A stretch of 64,000 nucleotides of DNA from assembly GCA_022419385.1 (NCBI GenBank), contig JAJUBI010000004.1, positions 1,116,001-1,180,000 of the forward strand, in the 5' to 3' direction. The stretch is from Paraconiothyrium sp. Pb-2020 (Eukaryota; Ascomycota; Dothideomycetes; Pleosporales; Didymosphaeriaceae). The notes below the pieces were generated by a model. It was not told where the DNA came from. It saw only the letters and a list, made by a program, of their open reading frames with translations, and did not search any database. Position 1 is the first letter of the stretch. Each line of letters begins with the position of its first letter. Position numbers and translations under genes: made by a program. Of the stretch, positions 48,594 to 57,712 are shown in pieces.

Positions 48594-51231
48594 AGCTAGC
48601 CGATCTCAGCGCTTAGAAGCCAAGATCAATACAAGAAGGTAGTTGATCAATGAATCAACAATCTTGCAGCGAGCCCTCGATCTTTCTATCATGGACGCTC
48701 TTTATGCGTTGCACTGCGGTCCCAGCTTCAGAAAGCAGCACAATGCAAGCCGGGTTTGAGGCGAAGGCAACTGTCTTGCGACAGATTTAGAAGTCATATA
48801 TGGCCAGCGAATCTATCAAGATCGGCTCTCGATCTCTTGGTCGATTCTAACAGGTTGTTGATCCGTTCCTCAGCATGAGGCTAATGCCCGAACACCAAGG
48901 TATATGGGCCTCTGGACATGTACCTGGACTAATGTGTCTCCTGCACGAACTTGGGGCTCATCACCTCCGCTCGGCGGCTTCAGGAATGTGAACACACCTC
49001 ATAAATCATTGGCTTTGTGAAGCATTGAGTCAAGAAGTACTGCAAAGGGAAGCGGTCGAACGAGCCAGTGACGACATACCGGGCGATGAAGGCAGGAACG
49101 TGGGCTATTGCCCTTTCTTCACGTGGAACACCGCCTTTCGAGGTTTGATCCACATCTCTGCCAGCGGATGCTTTGCTTTGTGCTCATGGTGCTTCGCTCT
49201 TTCCTATCCCGCCGCTATCATTTATTCTCCGTGTACGCTCTTTTCTGTCCACTTCCGGGAAAACATCCCTCGCGAACAGACCATAGCCGTCCTCAACCTC
49301 CGGCCTGCCATCATCCGTCTTGGTTGATCCCTCCCGCGACCCGACGATCGATCCTCATATCCGTGTCGACGGGGGCGTGTCCCCTCGCAGCAGCGGCGCT
49401 AGAACCTATACACCCTGTTCGTAGCTATGAGAGCAACGCTAGCGCCCTCCGACACGCGTCCTCTTGTGGCAATGGTCGCAGCGCGCGGAAGTGGCCACAA
49501 AACCTGTCTTCGTTTTAATATCGTGCTCTTCACGGCGGCAACAATCTTCTCCAACGAATTCTACGTAATACTCAATCCGCTCAAGAATGGTAGTGTTTAC
49601 GGATATATGAAGGTGAGTACACATGGCCCAGTTAGTTGTACATGCTACATTACACTCAGCGCGTTAAACTGACTGATCAGAAAGGTTCACAATCGAAAGT
49701 CGCAAATAGGACTACCCTTTCCATCAGCCTATCCGATCTCTCGAGCGTTGATCATCGTACCGACCCCCCCTCAAGCTCCCGTCACTACACGAAGACTTCG
49801 AGTCGCCGAGTACCAACCGATACAGATCGGTCACGACTTGAGTAGGAGAATATGTGGCAAAAGCGAGATAATGGCGAGGTGTGACGGAAATGGCTCAGAT
49901 TCCAGGATCGCACGCCGACCGGAACAGCGGTAGTGCAGACTGGAGTAAAAGCTATAGACATGCACCTTGGCCCCGTGGTAAAAGAACCCCGGGTCTTGAG
50001 AAAGAACATTAAGGCCCTACGTAATTTGATGGCCATGGATAACCCTGACTAGAAGCAGATGTCTTGGTGGAACTCTTCCTCGTTGGATCTGAAATGTACA
50101 TGGCTGAATTGGTACCGGCGTAGACACACTTTCAACAAGTGCTCTGCATTTCCAGAGCCTGGAATATTGGAACGGTCCCCGATGTGAGGCAACTGGCGGA
50201 AGAAGGAAGCTTTGTAGAGATAGATCTTCTGTCATGGGCATTGGGATACGCGTTCAATGACACGAATGTCGCAACATGATTCTTCTGCGGTCGTTGGGTA
50301 GCGTGGAAACTGCGTGTACCTTTCAATCTTGCTAGAAAGGGGTTTGAGATTCAATTTCCAGTTCTCCATGCAAATTGGTCACTTCTTTGGTAACATCCAG
50401 GTTGAGGGTATGGGCTGAGGGAGAAGTTGCCGCGATGGATAACTCAACGTTAAATGATTATGTACAAAAAGAATCACATCACCTGGAAGGTCTTGAGAGT
50501 GGGTATAGGAGCTCTTCTCGCTGTACTGCCTGAGAGTCATGTCTTGTTATGCCCTTGTTAAGGGCATCGTTGCCCGGTCGAAACGTCAGACTCATCACCT
50601 TCACCCCATATTGCGCCGCCTTGAGCGCCCCGGAGCAAAGTTTCTCCCTGCAAATTTTCACCCTCGTCAAACGCCTTTTAATCTCCCTCTTGCCCCACCT
50701 TCTTCTTGCTTTGTCCTCCTTCAACACCACAACCTTTCACACTTTCTGAACGTCGTCCTTCGCGCATCAAGCATTACGGGGTGCGCCCCAACTTCAGCAA
50801 ACCATACGTGGCGAGCGTTGCCCTGGCTTCGGCCACAACAAAGCGACCGCGAGCGAATCGTGGTAAGACGAACTGAGCTGCATACCATGCTATTACTTGC
50901 TGACTCTCTGCAGATGTTGCCAAAGAGTTCCACCGCCTCGCCCTATGCAATGGGGTATGCTTGACTACACCAGTCCATTCTCTCACGCGGTAAGTGGTGT
51001 CTTAGCCAACCATATGTATGCTACAACTGACAAGGTGTAGCGGGGGAGCAACGGGCCTAGGCCCTCATCAGCAGATAAATATCCCGACGTAAGTTTCCCA
51101 TGCAAATGCCGGACAAGAAAAATGTCGAGGCTGCTTGCCGATCGATCTCGCCAGGGACCGCCGCTTTAGCTTTGCATTCATGAGACTGACGTGCGAACAG
51201 GTGTCTCGGCTGTTTCCTACTTGGGTAAAGC
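48594..51231. other. 2.6 kb gene-poor; short spliceable segments at its right end
   Basis: Nothing convincing up to 50.5 kb. At about 50915-50992 and 51042-51088 two short open segments have good splice signals (CTCTCTGCAG acceptor, GTAAGTGG donor; GGTGTAG acceptor, GTAAGTTT donor). They read DVAKEFHRLALCNG and GATGLGPHQQINIP. They may be fragments of a gene, like those just downstream. Confidence 0.35.
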
Positions 51232-51308
51232 AGAAGTGTGGGCTGGGCTGGAATCTATGTCGCCGCCAGGATCTCCGCGTTCATTGCGCCTGCCCAGCCC
51301 ACACTTCT
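51232..51308 (+). repeat. Hairpin element copy 1
   Basis: 77 bp bounded by a perfect 17-bp inverted repeat (left AGAAGTGTGGGCTGGGC, right its complement at 51292-51308). The loop shares GGATCTCCGCGTTCATTGCG with the other copies. Tenth stem pair is G-C. Confidence 0.9.
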
Positions 51309-51344
51309 GACATTGGAGGGTCCGAGAAGGATATACCTCAGCGC

Positions 51345-51423
51345 GGAAGTGTGGGCTGGGCTGGAATCTATGTCGCCACCAGGATCTCCGCGTTCATTGC
51401 GCGCCCGCCCAGCTCACACTTCC
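51345..51423 (+). repeat. Hairpin element copy 2
   Basis: 79 bp. Arms GGAAGTGTGGGCTGGGC and GCCCAGCTCACACTTCC pair with one G-T wobble at position ten; the terminal pair is G-C instead of the A-T seen in the other copies. Confidence 0.9.
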
Positions 51424-51529
51424 AGCATTGGAAGGTTCGGGACGAAATTTTCTCGAAGTATGTGACACTAGCTCTTCTGTCCTTTTCGTCACTGACATTA
51501 TTCCAGTGCGGTCTCAAATTCCGCTTTTT

Positions 51530-51606
51530 AGAAGTGTGAGCTGGGCTGGATACCAATTCGCCACCAGGATCTCCGCGTTCACTGCGTCCGCCCAGCTCAC
51601 ACTTCT
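51530..51606 (+). repeat. Hairpin element copy 3
   Basis: 77 bp with a perfect 17-bp inverted repeat; tenth pair A-T. It starts exactly 185 bp after copy 2. The 49-nt intron-like segment 51458-51506 (GTATGT...CTGAC...CCAG) lies between them. Confidence 0.9.
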
Positions 51607-51714
51607 AAAGGCACTGAAAGAAGAGAAATGAAATTTTCTCGAAGTATGTTACTTTGGCTCCTTTCTCCTTCCCGTTACTTACCTCATTCTAGTGCGTTCT
51701 CAAATCCGCGATGT

Positions 51715-51791
51715 AGAAGTGTGAGCTGGGCTGGATAGATGTTCGCCACCAGGATCTCCGCGTTCATTGCGTCCGCCCAGCTCACACTTCT
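51715..51791 (+). repeat. Hairpin element copy 4
   Basis: 77 bp with a perfect 17-bp inverted repeat; tenth pair A-T. It starts exactly 185 bp after copy 3, again with a 49-nt intron-like segment between (51644-51692, GTATGT...TTCTAG). The reading frame runs on into the DBP5-like fragment. Confidence 0.9.
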
Positions 51792-51792
51792 A

Positions 51793-51990
51793 ACATCAAG
51801 TCCAAGCCGCCGAACCTTAAAGGGCGGTGTCGGCAAGGCCCCCACCGACCCGCTTGGCGGCGCGGGCTCGCCAGGCAATGGCAATGCGCTTGCAGCCACT
51901 GAGCTGAAAGTAGAGGTAAAGCTAGCAGACCTGCAAGCGGACCCAGACAACCCGCTCTATTCCGCCAAAACTTTCGAAGAGCTTCAACTG
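51793..51990 (+). pseudogene. N-terminal fragment of a DBP5-type DEAD-box RNA helicase
   Basis: The frame reads ELKVEVKLADLQADPDNPLY then SAKTFEELQL, which matches the conserved N-terminal segment of the mRNA-export helicase Dbp5 (its known form is close to EVKVKLADIQADPNSPLYSA). A Gly-rich stretch before it (KAPTDPLGGAGSPGNG) also fits. The match stops abruptly after EELQL; the helicase core (Q motif, Walker A, DEAD) is absent. It is therefore a truncated copy, fused in frame to the hairpin array on the left and unrelated sequence on the right. Confidence 0.7.
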
Positions 51991-52237
51991 TCCGAAGCAC
52001 CCAGTACAAAGCCAGAGAAAACGCAGCCTAGACACCGACTGCGGAAAGAATCCCTGTTCTTTTGCGGTCCCCAGATACACCAAGACACAAAGCGGAGTTT
52101 GTGCTGGGCCCCACTCGAAGCCCTGAGAAGCACAAAGTGTTTCATGGACAGAAGTGTAAAATCGATGGGACCGGCGAAGGTGACGGGACATGCGACATTG
52201 ATATCGAGATCAACGACACGAACATGCACAAAAAGCC

Positions 52238-52365
52238 TGAAGGACAAGACTGGCGAGACGAACGTCTACATGCGAGGCCTCCTGCCGGAGACTACTGACG
52301 AGATGCTACACGCCTGTGACAGGCTGGGTAAATGGATAGAGTGTGAAAAGGCAATCTTGTCCGTT
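52238..52365 (+). pseudogene. Fragment resembling an RRM RNA-binding protein
   Basis: The frame gives GETNVYMRGLLPETTDEML then a degenerate ECEKAILSV. This matches the RNP2 start of fungal RRM proteins (TNVYIRGLPPETTDEML type), but RNP1 and the rest of the fold are missing and the frame soon loses similarity. It lies in the same open frame as the DBP5-like fragment, about 250 bp downstream. Recognition is from memory of the family, so moderate confidence. Confidence 0.5.
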
Positions 52366-52585
52366 GTTCGGGTCAGATTGATTATCATGAGAGAAGAATG
52401 CTTTATACTACGATACAATGAGGCTTGTAACTGCACACAATTTACCAAATTGCCGTAATGAGAAATATATGAGTGAAATTTCGGTGTATGCATACATGCC
52501 TTCCACATTACAGTCTATCATGTGAAGCACTCAACGCCGACTATGCTATCTAAATCATGATACAGGGTATATCCTCTCCCTCTAT

Positions 52586-55500
52586 CTAACGTACAATACC
52601 CAACTTCCTACTCAACCACCCATATCTCCCCAGCCTCAAGTTTGCCGGCAACGTCCCCATCAAGGTGATCAAATCTGCATCTCTATACTCCAGTTTCTCC
52701 ATATTGATCGCTTGAACAATGTAGCTACCGACCGTAGCCTGCGCAAGCGGCGGATCGCGTAGGTGAGCGCCGATAGCATCGAGAGGTACACGCTGGTGGT
52801 ACCAAAGGTGGTATGCGCGTAGTGGGGGGACCGTGGCGCGGATGCGTGGAGAAATGGGAGAAGAAGGCGAAGGGATAGTGGAGACGAGGTAGTTTTGGGC
52901 CCAGGTGGTAGCGAGGGTGAATTCGGGCGTATGGGTGGTTGAGTCAGGTTGGATGAGGGGTGTAAAGGTCGGTGTTGGAGCGATGGTTGAGGAGTATGGC
53001 TCAGGTGGCCCCTCTTCGACTTGCGGTGGATCGATGTTCGTAGTGGAGGTGGCTACATCGACCTCAGGCGCCGCTCCTGTGGCAGGATTGCTGGCGTTCT
53101 TCGAAGGTTCGTCCAGGTCCATGGACGCGAAAGCTTCGTCGAGCTCAGGATCGGGGAATTCGTCTTCTGACTCCTCTGCTCTAGCTGCTAGCACTTCGGC
53201 TTCTTGCGCAGGCCTCGCGACACGTCGCCGCCGTGGACCCTTGGGCGGAGTGTCGAACGCGTCAGATTCCTCAGAGGTAGCTTCCTCTGTAGCGGACAGG
53301 ATAGGTAGCTTGGGATACCTTGGGTTGAGATCATTAAGTCTCGAGATGTCCACACGTCCAATAGGCACCTTAGATGCAGCAGATGCATCAGACAACCGTG
53401 GACCTAGAGCAAGCCGACCTCGAACATTGGGTTTATAGTCTGCGTCGGGATCCTCAGCTTCGGAGGACTCAGAAGCAAACTCAGAATCGGCGTCCTCGTC
53501 TGCCTCTTGCTCGGCAAGCTCTTCGGCCGCCGTCTCGTACGCCTCTTCCTCAGCGTCATCAGCTTCGAGGCCACTAAGGGACTCAGCAACGATCTTCTCC
53601 ATGTCGGGTGCTGCCTTCTTCATTCTTTTAGCCTTTGGCGTAGTGCGCGGCACAGGTTTGTTGTCATAATCACACAAACCTCGTATCGGCGGTGTAGGCT
53701 TCAGCTTCTTCCGCTTCGACTCTAGCACATCGAACAACCGAAACCCGGCATATGCGTCAGCGGCAGCATAGTGAATCTGCTCGTAGTCAAGTGGTCTGCT
53801 CCAGTCGCTCTCACGAACACTGCCAGATCGCTGCATCTCATCAATAAAGGGTTCGCCTTTGTGCAGCGGGAGCAGTAGATGCTGGTGAACCTGCGTAGCC
53901 AGTTTCACAAGCTTATTGTTGACCTTGCTCGGCGCTATTTTGTAATACTCGACGAGGTTGTGCAGCCGACTGAGCTCGAACACTCCGTGCATATTCAAGC
54001 CGAAGTACTTTTGTAGTTTATTGCAGTCGCCCTTGACAGCAACACCGACCTTGAGTGTCTCGGCAGTCTCCAAGACGGCCTTGAGCGTGGGTGGCATTAG
54101 TTGCTCAGGCGTTTTGCCCGGAAATCGCGCAATGTGGAACAGGGCGATGCGGTCCTCGGTTGCTAATTGTATGAGAGATGCGTTCTCTTTGATGGAGTCG
54201 ACAGACCCAAACGGCTTCCACTCGATGTCAAAGCCGACAACTTTCTCATTCAGAAAATGCTTGGCCACTCGCTCTGAGACCTCCATGTTCACGCAGTAGT
54301 GTAGCAAAAGCTCCTTATCTTCGGGTCCGCGGTACAGCTTTTGGCTCCAGTAACTGCCGCGAGTCTGTGGAGGAGCTTGCAGAGCGTTGTACAGGACGTC
54401 TGGGGGGATTTGGTAGGTCAACGGCGTATGCTCCTCCTCAGGCTCTTCCGTGTCCGAATCCTCGTCAACTTCGCTCTTGGACTCGTCCTCATGCTCGCTG
54501 TCGCTGGGCGGGTCGTTCTTTGGCACGTTATCCATTTTTCCATTGGGCGGTTGATTGTTTCGCCCATCGAGTGGGTGTTCAGGGCGACGTTCGCCAGTTG
54601 AATCGGTACGCGGGTACTCTGTGTCCGGTTTGTCACCACTGGTACGACAGCCAGGTGAAGAAGCCGAACATTCACTGACCAGGCTTGTTCGACCACTTGC
54701 ATCAGGGTTTGTCGGCACATCAATGCTGTACTCCCATGCATCGCTGCTGAAGAATATCGACGTTGGGTGGGGTGCTCTCATGGACTGGGTTGCATTGAAG
54801 CGCGCTTTAAACTGGGGTAGAACCCGGATCGGTTTTCCTTGCGTTCCTTTCCAGCGTATGAGAGGACTGCCAGACTTTCCTGTCAAAGGCTCAACCTTCC
54901 TCGAATAATTAGTCTTGATATTGTTGCTTTCCCCATCAGCCTTTTCGTAAAATCCTAAAGCGGCAATAGTCATCCCGACCTGCGTTATGCTGGACGGCTT
55001 TTCCTTCTTTGGCAAAGAAGCTAGCCGGTCGGCACTGCGCATGCTCTTGAACGTTCGACTCTGATACGAGAGTAGCGTCGCCGAAAGCATTCTGCGCAAC
55101 TTTCCCAAAGCTGTTTTGCGTCTGTCTCGAAGCTGCTTCCTCACATTTCTAATTGACTTGAGCTTGTAGGTCCGTGTCTTGGCCCAGACACTGTTAGTGA
55201 CATAGTATCTGACGTGCAATGGTGAAGCCAGTTTTCTGATGTGTTTCTGCCGTTCAGACCTGTGCTTACGTCTCACGCTTTGCCATGATACATCTTGCGG
55301 CCGGGCAACAGAACGTCCAGATTGAATTCTTCTGTACCATCGCGAAGGTCTGTAGCCCCAGCGACGCAGGAATCTCCACGGACCTTTAGCTTCTCTCCGG
55401 TACTGTTCTTCGCAGAATTTTACCAGCTGTTTCCTGATAGTAATGGCGAACGGCTCAAGAGCTCCACTCCTCCCTGCCATGCTTGCGTTATGATAGATTT

Positions 55501-56779
55501 GTCTGCGAAGCGCTTTGAACCAACTTTCGATGGACCTCAACTCATCATAGATATTCCAAACCATTGTATCAATATCCCAGAGGTTGTCAATCGTAGACTC
55601 CGAATACTGAGTCGACAAAGGGAATAGTGGCTCAGCTTCCTGCCGTAGTCTAAGCCTGTGCAGGTCCGACAGGCGGTCCTCAAATTGGCAGGATTTCCAG
55701 AACAAGAAACCATGAAGGTGACCTAGAGCTTCCCCACCGCCCTCAGCCAACTTTAGGTTATACAATCTTGTTGAACTAGCCGTGAGGTATTTAGTCGCAT
55801 GATACATGTCCCCAGCGAGACTCGATGCTCGTTCTCGCAATAGCCGGGTAACAAGCCCCGGAATGGCATCGAGGGCTGGATCTCGTACGTCTCTGTATAG
55901 CTCTTGGGCCAGTTTCCGGACAGCGACACATTGGTAACTGAACATGAATGTTTGCAATTGAAGCGCATGTTGAGCGGGAGCGACATCATTGGGAGCACCA
56001 GCTGTATGCCTAACTAGGGCTCGGTAAAAGTGACAAAGCTCTCGAAGTGATGCTCGTTGTTCCTCCGTCTGTGAACGCGTAACCTTCACATTGGCAAGCA
56101 CCGCCATGCGTGCTGCGACACTCTGTGATATGGCTGGAGATACAGCACCAGAAGTTCCGGGACTAGCAGGAAGCATCTCCAAATCCGCGATTGAACGTTG
56201 TATTGCGTCGTAAATGTCGTCGCCTAGGTAGACGAGTTCTTGCGCCATGTCATTCACGCGAAGGGCGAAAACCCGGGCTAACCTCGCTTCCGGTGCTTCT
56301 GCAGGTGTATCCCGTCCCCTGGCGTAATCGTCATCGTTCATTTCGTCGATTGCAAGGTTGGTCTCAGTGAGCTTGGAAGAATGCACCGCAGGTCGCGCAG
56401 AGCGTAGTAGTCTCCCAGCCGTGAACTGTTGCATACGAGCATGCATGTTTTGTCTTTTGTGAGTCCGATATGTGAGGCCCACCATAATTTTGCGAGGGTG
56501 AATTGAACATTTATCGCTGTGGAGGCACTTCCGAATCGTGGAAGCATTCGTAGGACCATTCCCTTTTCGGGTCTTGCGAACCTTTGTAGGACCATCTAAC
56601 CACTTTATCTTCGCGGGACCCAGTTGGCCCTTCACAATGCCCTCCGTATGCTCGTCCGGCATCATATTGGCGGATGGATCGACTGCGAACGGCGCGTTGT
56701 GGTGTACGGTTCGATGGGGCGACATGTAGAAGCGAGACAAACATGGGAATACACTGCAAAGCTTCAGCATGGATCTCAA
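52586..56779 (-). CDS. WRN-type 3'-5' exonuclease with very long N-terminal extension
   Basis: Single 1,397-codon frame. The DnaQ-like exonuclease domain lies at about residues 800-1020: Exo I VVGFDIEWKPFG (D and E) at about 848, Exo II GVAVKGDCNKLQKYFG at about 916, Exo III HYAAADAYAGF at about 1006. All metal-binding acidic residues are present, so it should be active on DNA or RNA 3' ends. A long acidic, low-complexity region follows. The last 100 residues form a folded segment (LRAYHLWYHQRVPLDAIGAH, YGWLSRKLGI) resembling a helical nucleic-acid-binding or winged-helix domain. The first 780 residues are basic and helical, with no family recognised. They may be a second gene or exon fused by lack of stops. 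The start could be the later MSPHRTVHH. Confidence 0.8.
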   Translation of the reverse strand: MRSMLKLCSVFPCLSRFYMSPHRTVHHNAPFAVDPSANMMPDEHTEGIVKGQLGPAKIKWLDGPTKVRKTRKGNGPTNASTIRKCLHSDKCSIHPRKIMVGLTYRTHKRQNMHARMQQFTAGRLLRSARPAVHSSKLTETNLAIDEMNDDDYARGRDTPAEAPEARLARVFALRVNDMAQELVYLGDDIYDAIQRSIADLEMLPASPGTSGAVSPAISQSVAARMAVLANVKVTRSQTEEQRASLRELCHFYRALVRHTAGAPNDVAPAQHALQLQTFMFSYQCVAVRKLAQELYRDVRDPALDAIPGLVTRLLRERASSLAGDMYHATKYLTASSTRLYNLKLAEGGGEALGHLHGFLFWKSCQFEDRLSDLHRLRLRQEAEPLFPLSTQYSESTIDNLWDIDTMVWNIYDELRSIESWFKALRRQIYHNASMAGRSGALEPFAITIRKQLVKFCEEQYRREAKGPWRFLRRWGYRPSRWYRRIQSGRSVARPQDVSWQSVRRKHRSERQKHIRKLASPLHVRYYVTNSVWAKTRTYKLKSIRNVRKQLRDRRKTALGKLRRMLSATLLSYQSRTFKSMRSADRLASLPKKEKPSSITQVGMTIAALGFYEKADGESNNIKTNYSRKVEPLTGKSGSPLIRWKGTQGKPIRVLPQFKARFNATQSMRAPHPTSIFFSSDAWEYSIDVPTNPDASGRTSLVSECSASSPGCRTSGDKPDTEYPRTDSTGERRPEHPLDGRNNQPPNGKMDNVPKNDPPSDSEHEDESKSEVDEDSDTEEPEEEHTPLTYQIPPDVLYNALQAPPQTRGSYWSQKLYRGPEDKELLLHYCVNMEVSERVAKHFLNEKVVGFDIEWKPFGSVDSIKENASLIQLATEDRIALFHIARFPGKTPEQLMPPTLKAVLETAETLKVGVAVKGDCNKLQKYFGLNMHGVFELSRLHNLVEYYKIAPSKVNNKLVKLATQVHQHLLLPLHKGEPFIDEMQRSGSVRESDWSRPLDYEQIHYAAADAYAGFRLFDVLESKRKKLKPTPPIRGLCDYDNKPVPRTTPKAKRMKKAAPDMEKIVAESLSGLEADDAEEEAYETAAEELAEQEADEDADSEFASESSEAEDPDADYKPNVRGRLALGPRLSDASAASKVPIGRVDISRLNDLNPRYPKLPILSATEEATSEESDAFDTPPKGPRRRRVARPAQEAEVLAARAEESEDEFPDPELDEAFASMDLDEPSKNASNPATGAAPEVDVATSTTNIDPPQVEEGPPEPYSSTIAPTPTFTPLIQPDSTTHTPEFTLATTWAQNYLVSTIPSPSSPISPRIRATVPPLRAYHLWYHQRVPLDAIGAHLRDPPLAQATVGSYIVQAINMEKLEYRDADLITLMGTLPANLRLGRYGWLSRKLGIVR

Positions 56780-57189
56780 AGATGCATTGGGTATATGTAC
56801 AGCTGTTCATCGCGTCCTAGTCGCCACAAAGTCGAAGGCAGCAACATCCTCCGAGCGGTGCCTCGGCCATCATGACGCGCCCACGACACGACGCTAGACG
56901 CGCCAAGGGGGAACGCGCATCGTTGACGGAGCATCGAGCTCCATTGTTTGCTTGCGCAGGCAGCAGGCGTCACACAGTGAGCGGACAGTAGACGTCTGCC
57001 TGGTCAATGTCGTTCGAACTGCCAGAAGCTGGACCCTGGTGCGGTAAGAGAATGGATGGGCAGCTAGCTCGCGATAGGCGCGCGCTTTGCCGCCAAGCCT
57101 CTGGCATCAACCATCCACCAGCCTTACTTCGCTTGACACCCCGACGACAACACTATAGCCAGCTCTTCGATAACCAGGAAATTGCAGCC
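56780..57189. promoter_or_regulatory. Divergent promoter region, exonuclease and LSM5
   Basis: 410 bp between the two starts. No TATA box seen, as usual for housekeeping genes. An in-frame ATG at 57007 upstream of LSM5 is not part of the Sm protein. Confidence 0.5.
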
Positions 57190-57712
57190 ATGTCGCTCCC
57201 GTCGCTGCCCAAAGTCAATCACCCTTTGCTGCCGCTTGGTAAGTTTTTGTTGTCTGTGCACAAGTCATGCTGACGCCTGCAGAACTTGTCGACAAGTGCG
57301 TAGGCTCTCAAATCTGGATCATCATGAACAACCACAAGGGTCGGTGTATGTTTGCCACACAGAAAAGCTAGGCTGATGGCATGCAGAATTCGTGGGCAAG
57401 CTGATTGGTTTTGACGACTACGTCAGTACGTACCACCCAGCTATACACATGACATAACTTGTCTGACAAATGGTAGATATGGTCCTTGAGGATGTGCGGG
57501 AAATGTGAGTGCAAGCTACTGCGAGAGTAATTCCACGAGGGGCGGTGCTGACAGAAGGAGCGACCCTCAAGAGGGAGAGACCCGGATGTCGAAAATTCTC
57601 CTCAACGGCAACAACATTTGCATGGTACAGTACGCGCAAAGAGGTACCCGCCCACATGCTAACAGTCACCTAGATGGTGCCAGGAGGAGACGGGAAATGG
57701 GTAGACGGATAG
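57190..57712 (+). CDS. LSM5: U6 snRNA-associated Sm-like protein LSm5
   Basis: Subunit of the LSm1-7 and LSm2-8 rings (mRNA decay in cytoplasm, U6 snRNP in nucleus). Six small exons (57190-57238, 57283-57339, 57387-57425, 57477-57504, 57555-57624, 57674-57712) give 93 aa with perfect phases. Sm1 motif: LLPLELVDKCVGSQIWIIMN, then EFVGKLIGFDDYVNMVLEDV. Sm2 motif: SKILLNGNNICMMVPGG, with the ILLNGNN signature of LSm5. Length matches the family (about 80-95 aa). The linker between motifs is short and charged (RSDPQEGETR). Five introns in 520 bp is dense but typical for small fungal snRNP genes. Confidence 0.95.

Noticed and set aside
51232..51791. CRISPR-like array at 51 kb
   Set aside because: Repeats are 77-bp palindromic units with homologous, not unique, spacers, in a eukaryotic genome.
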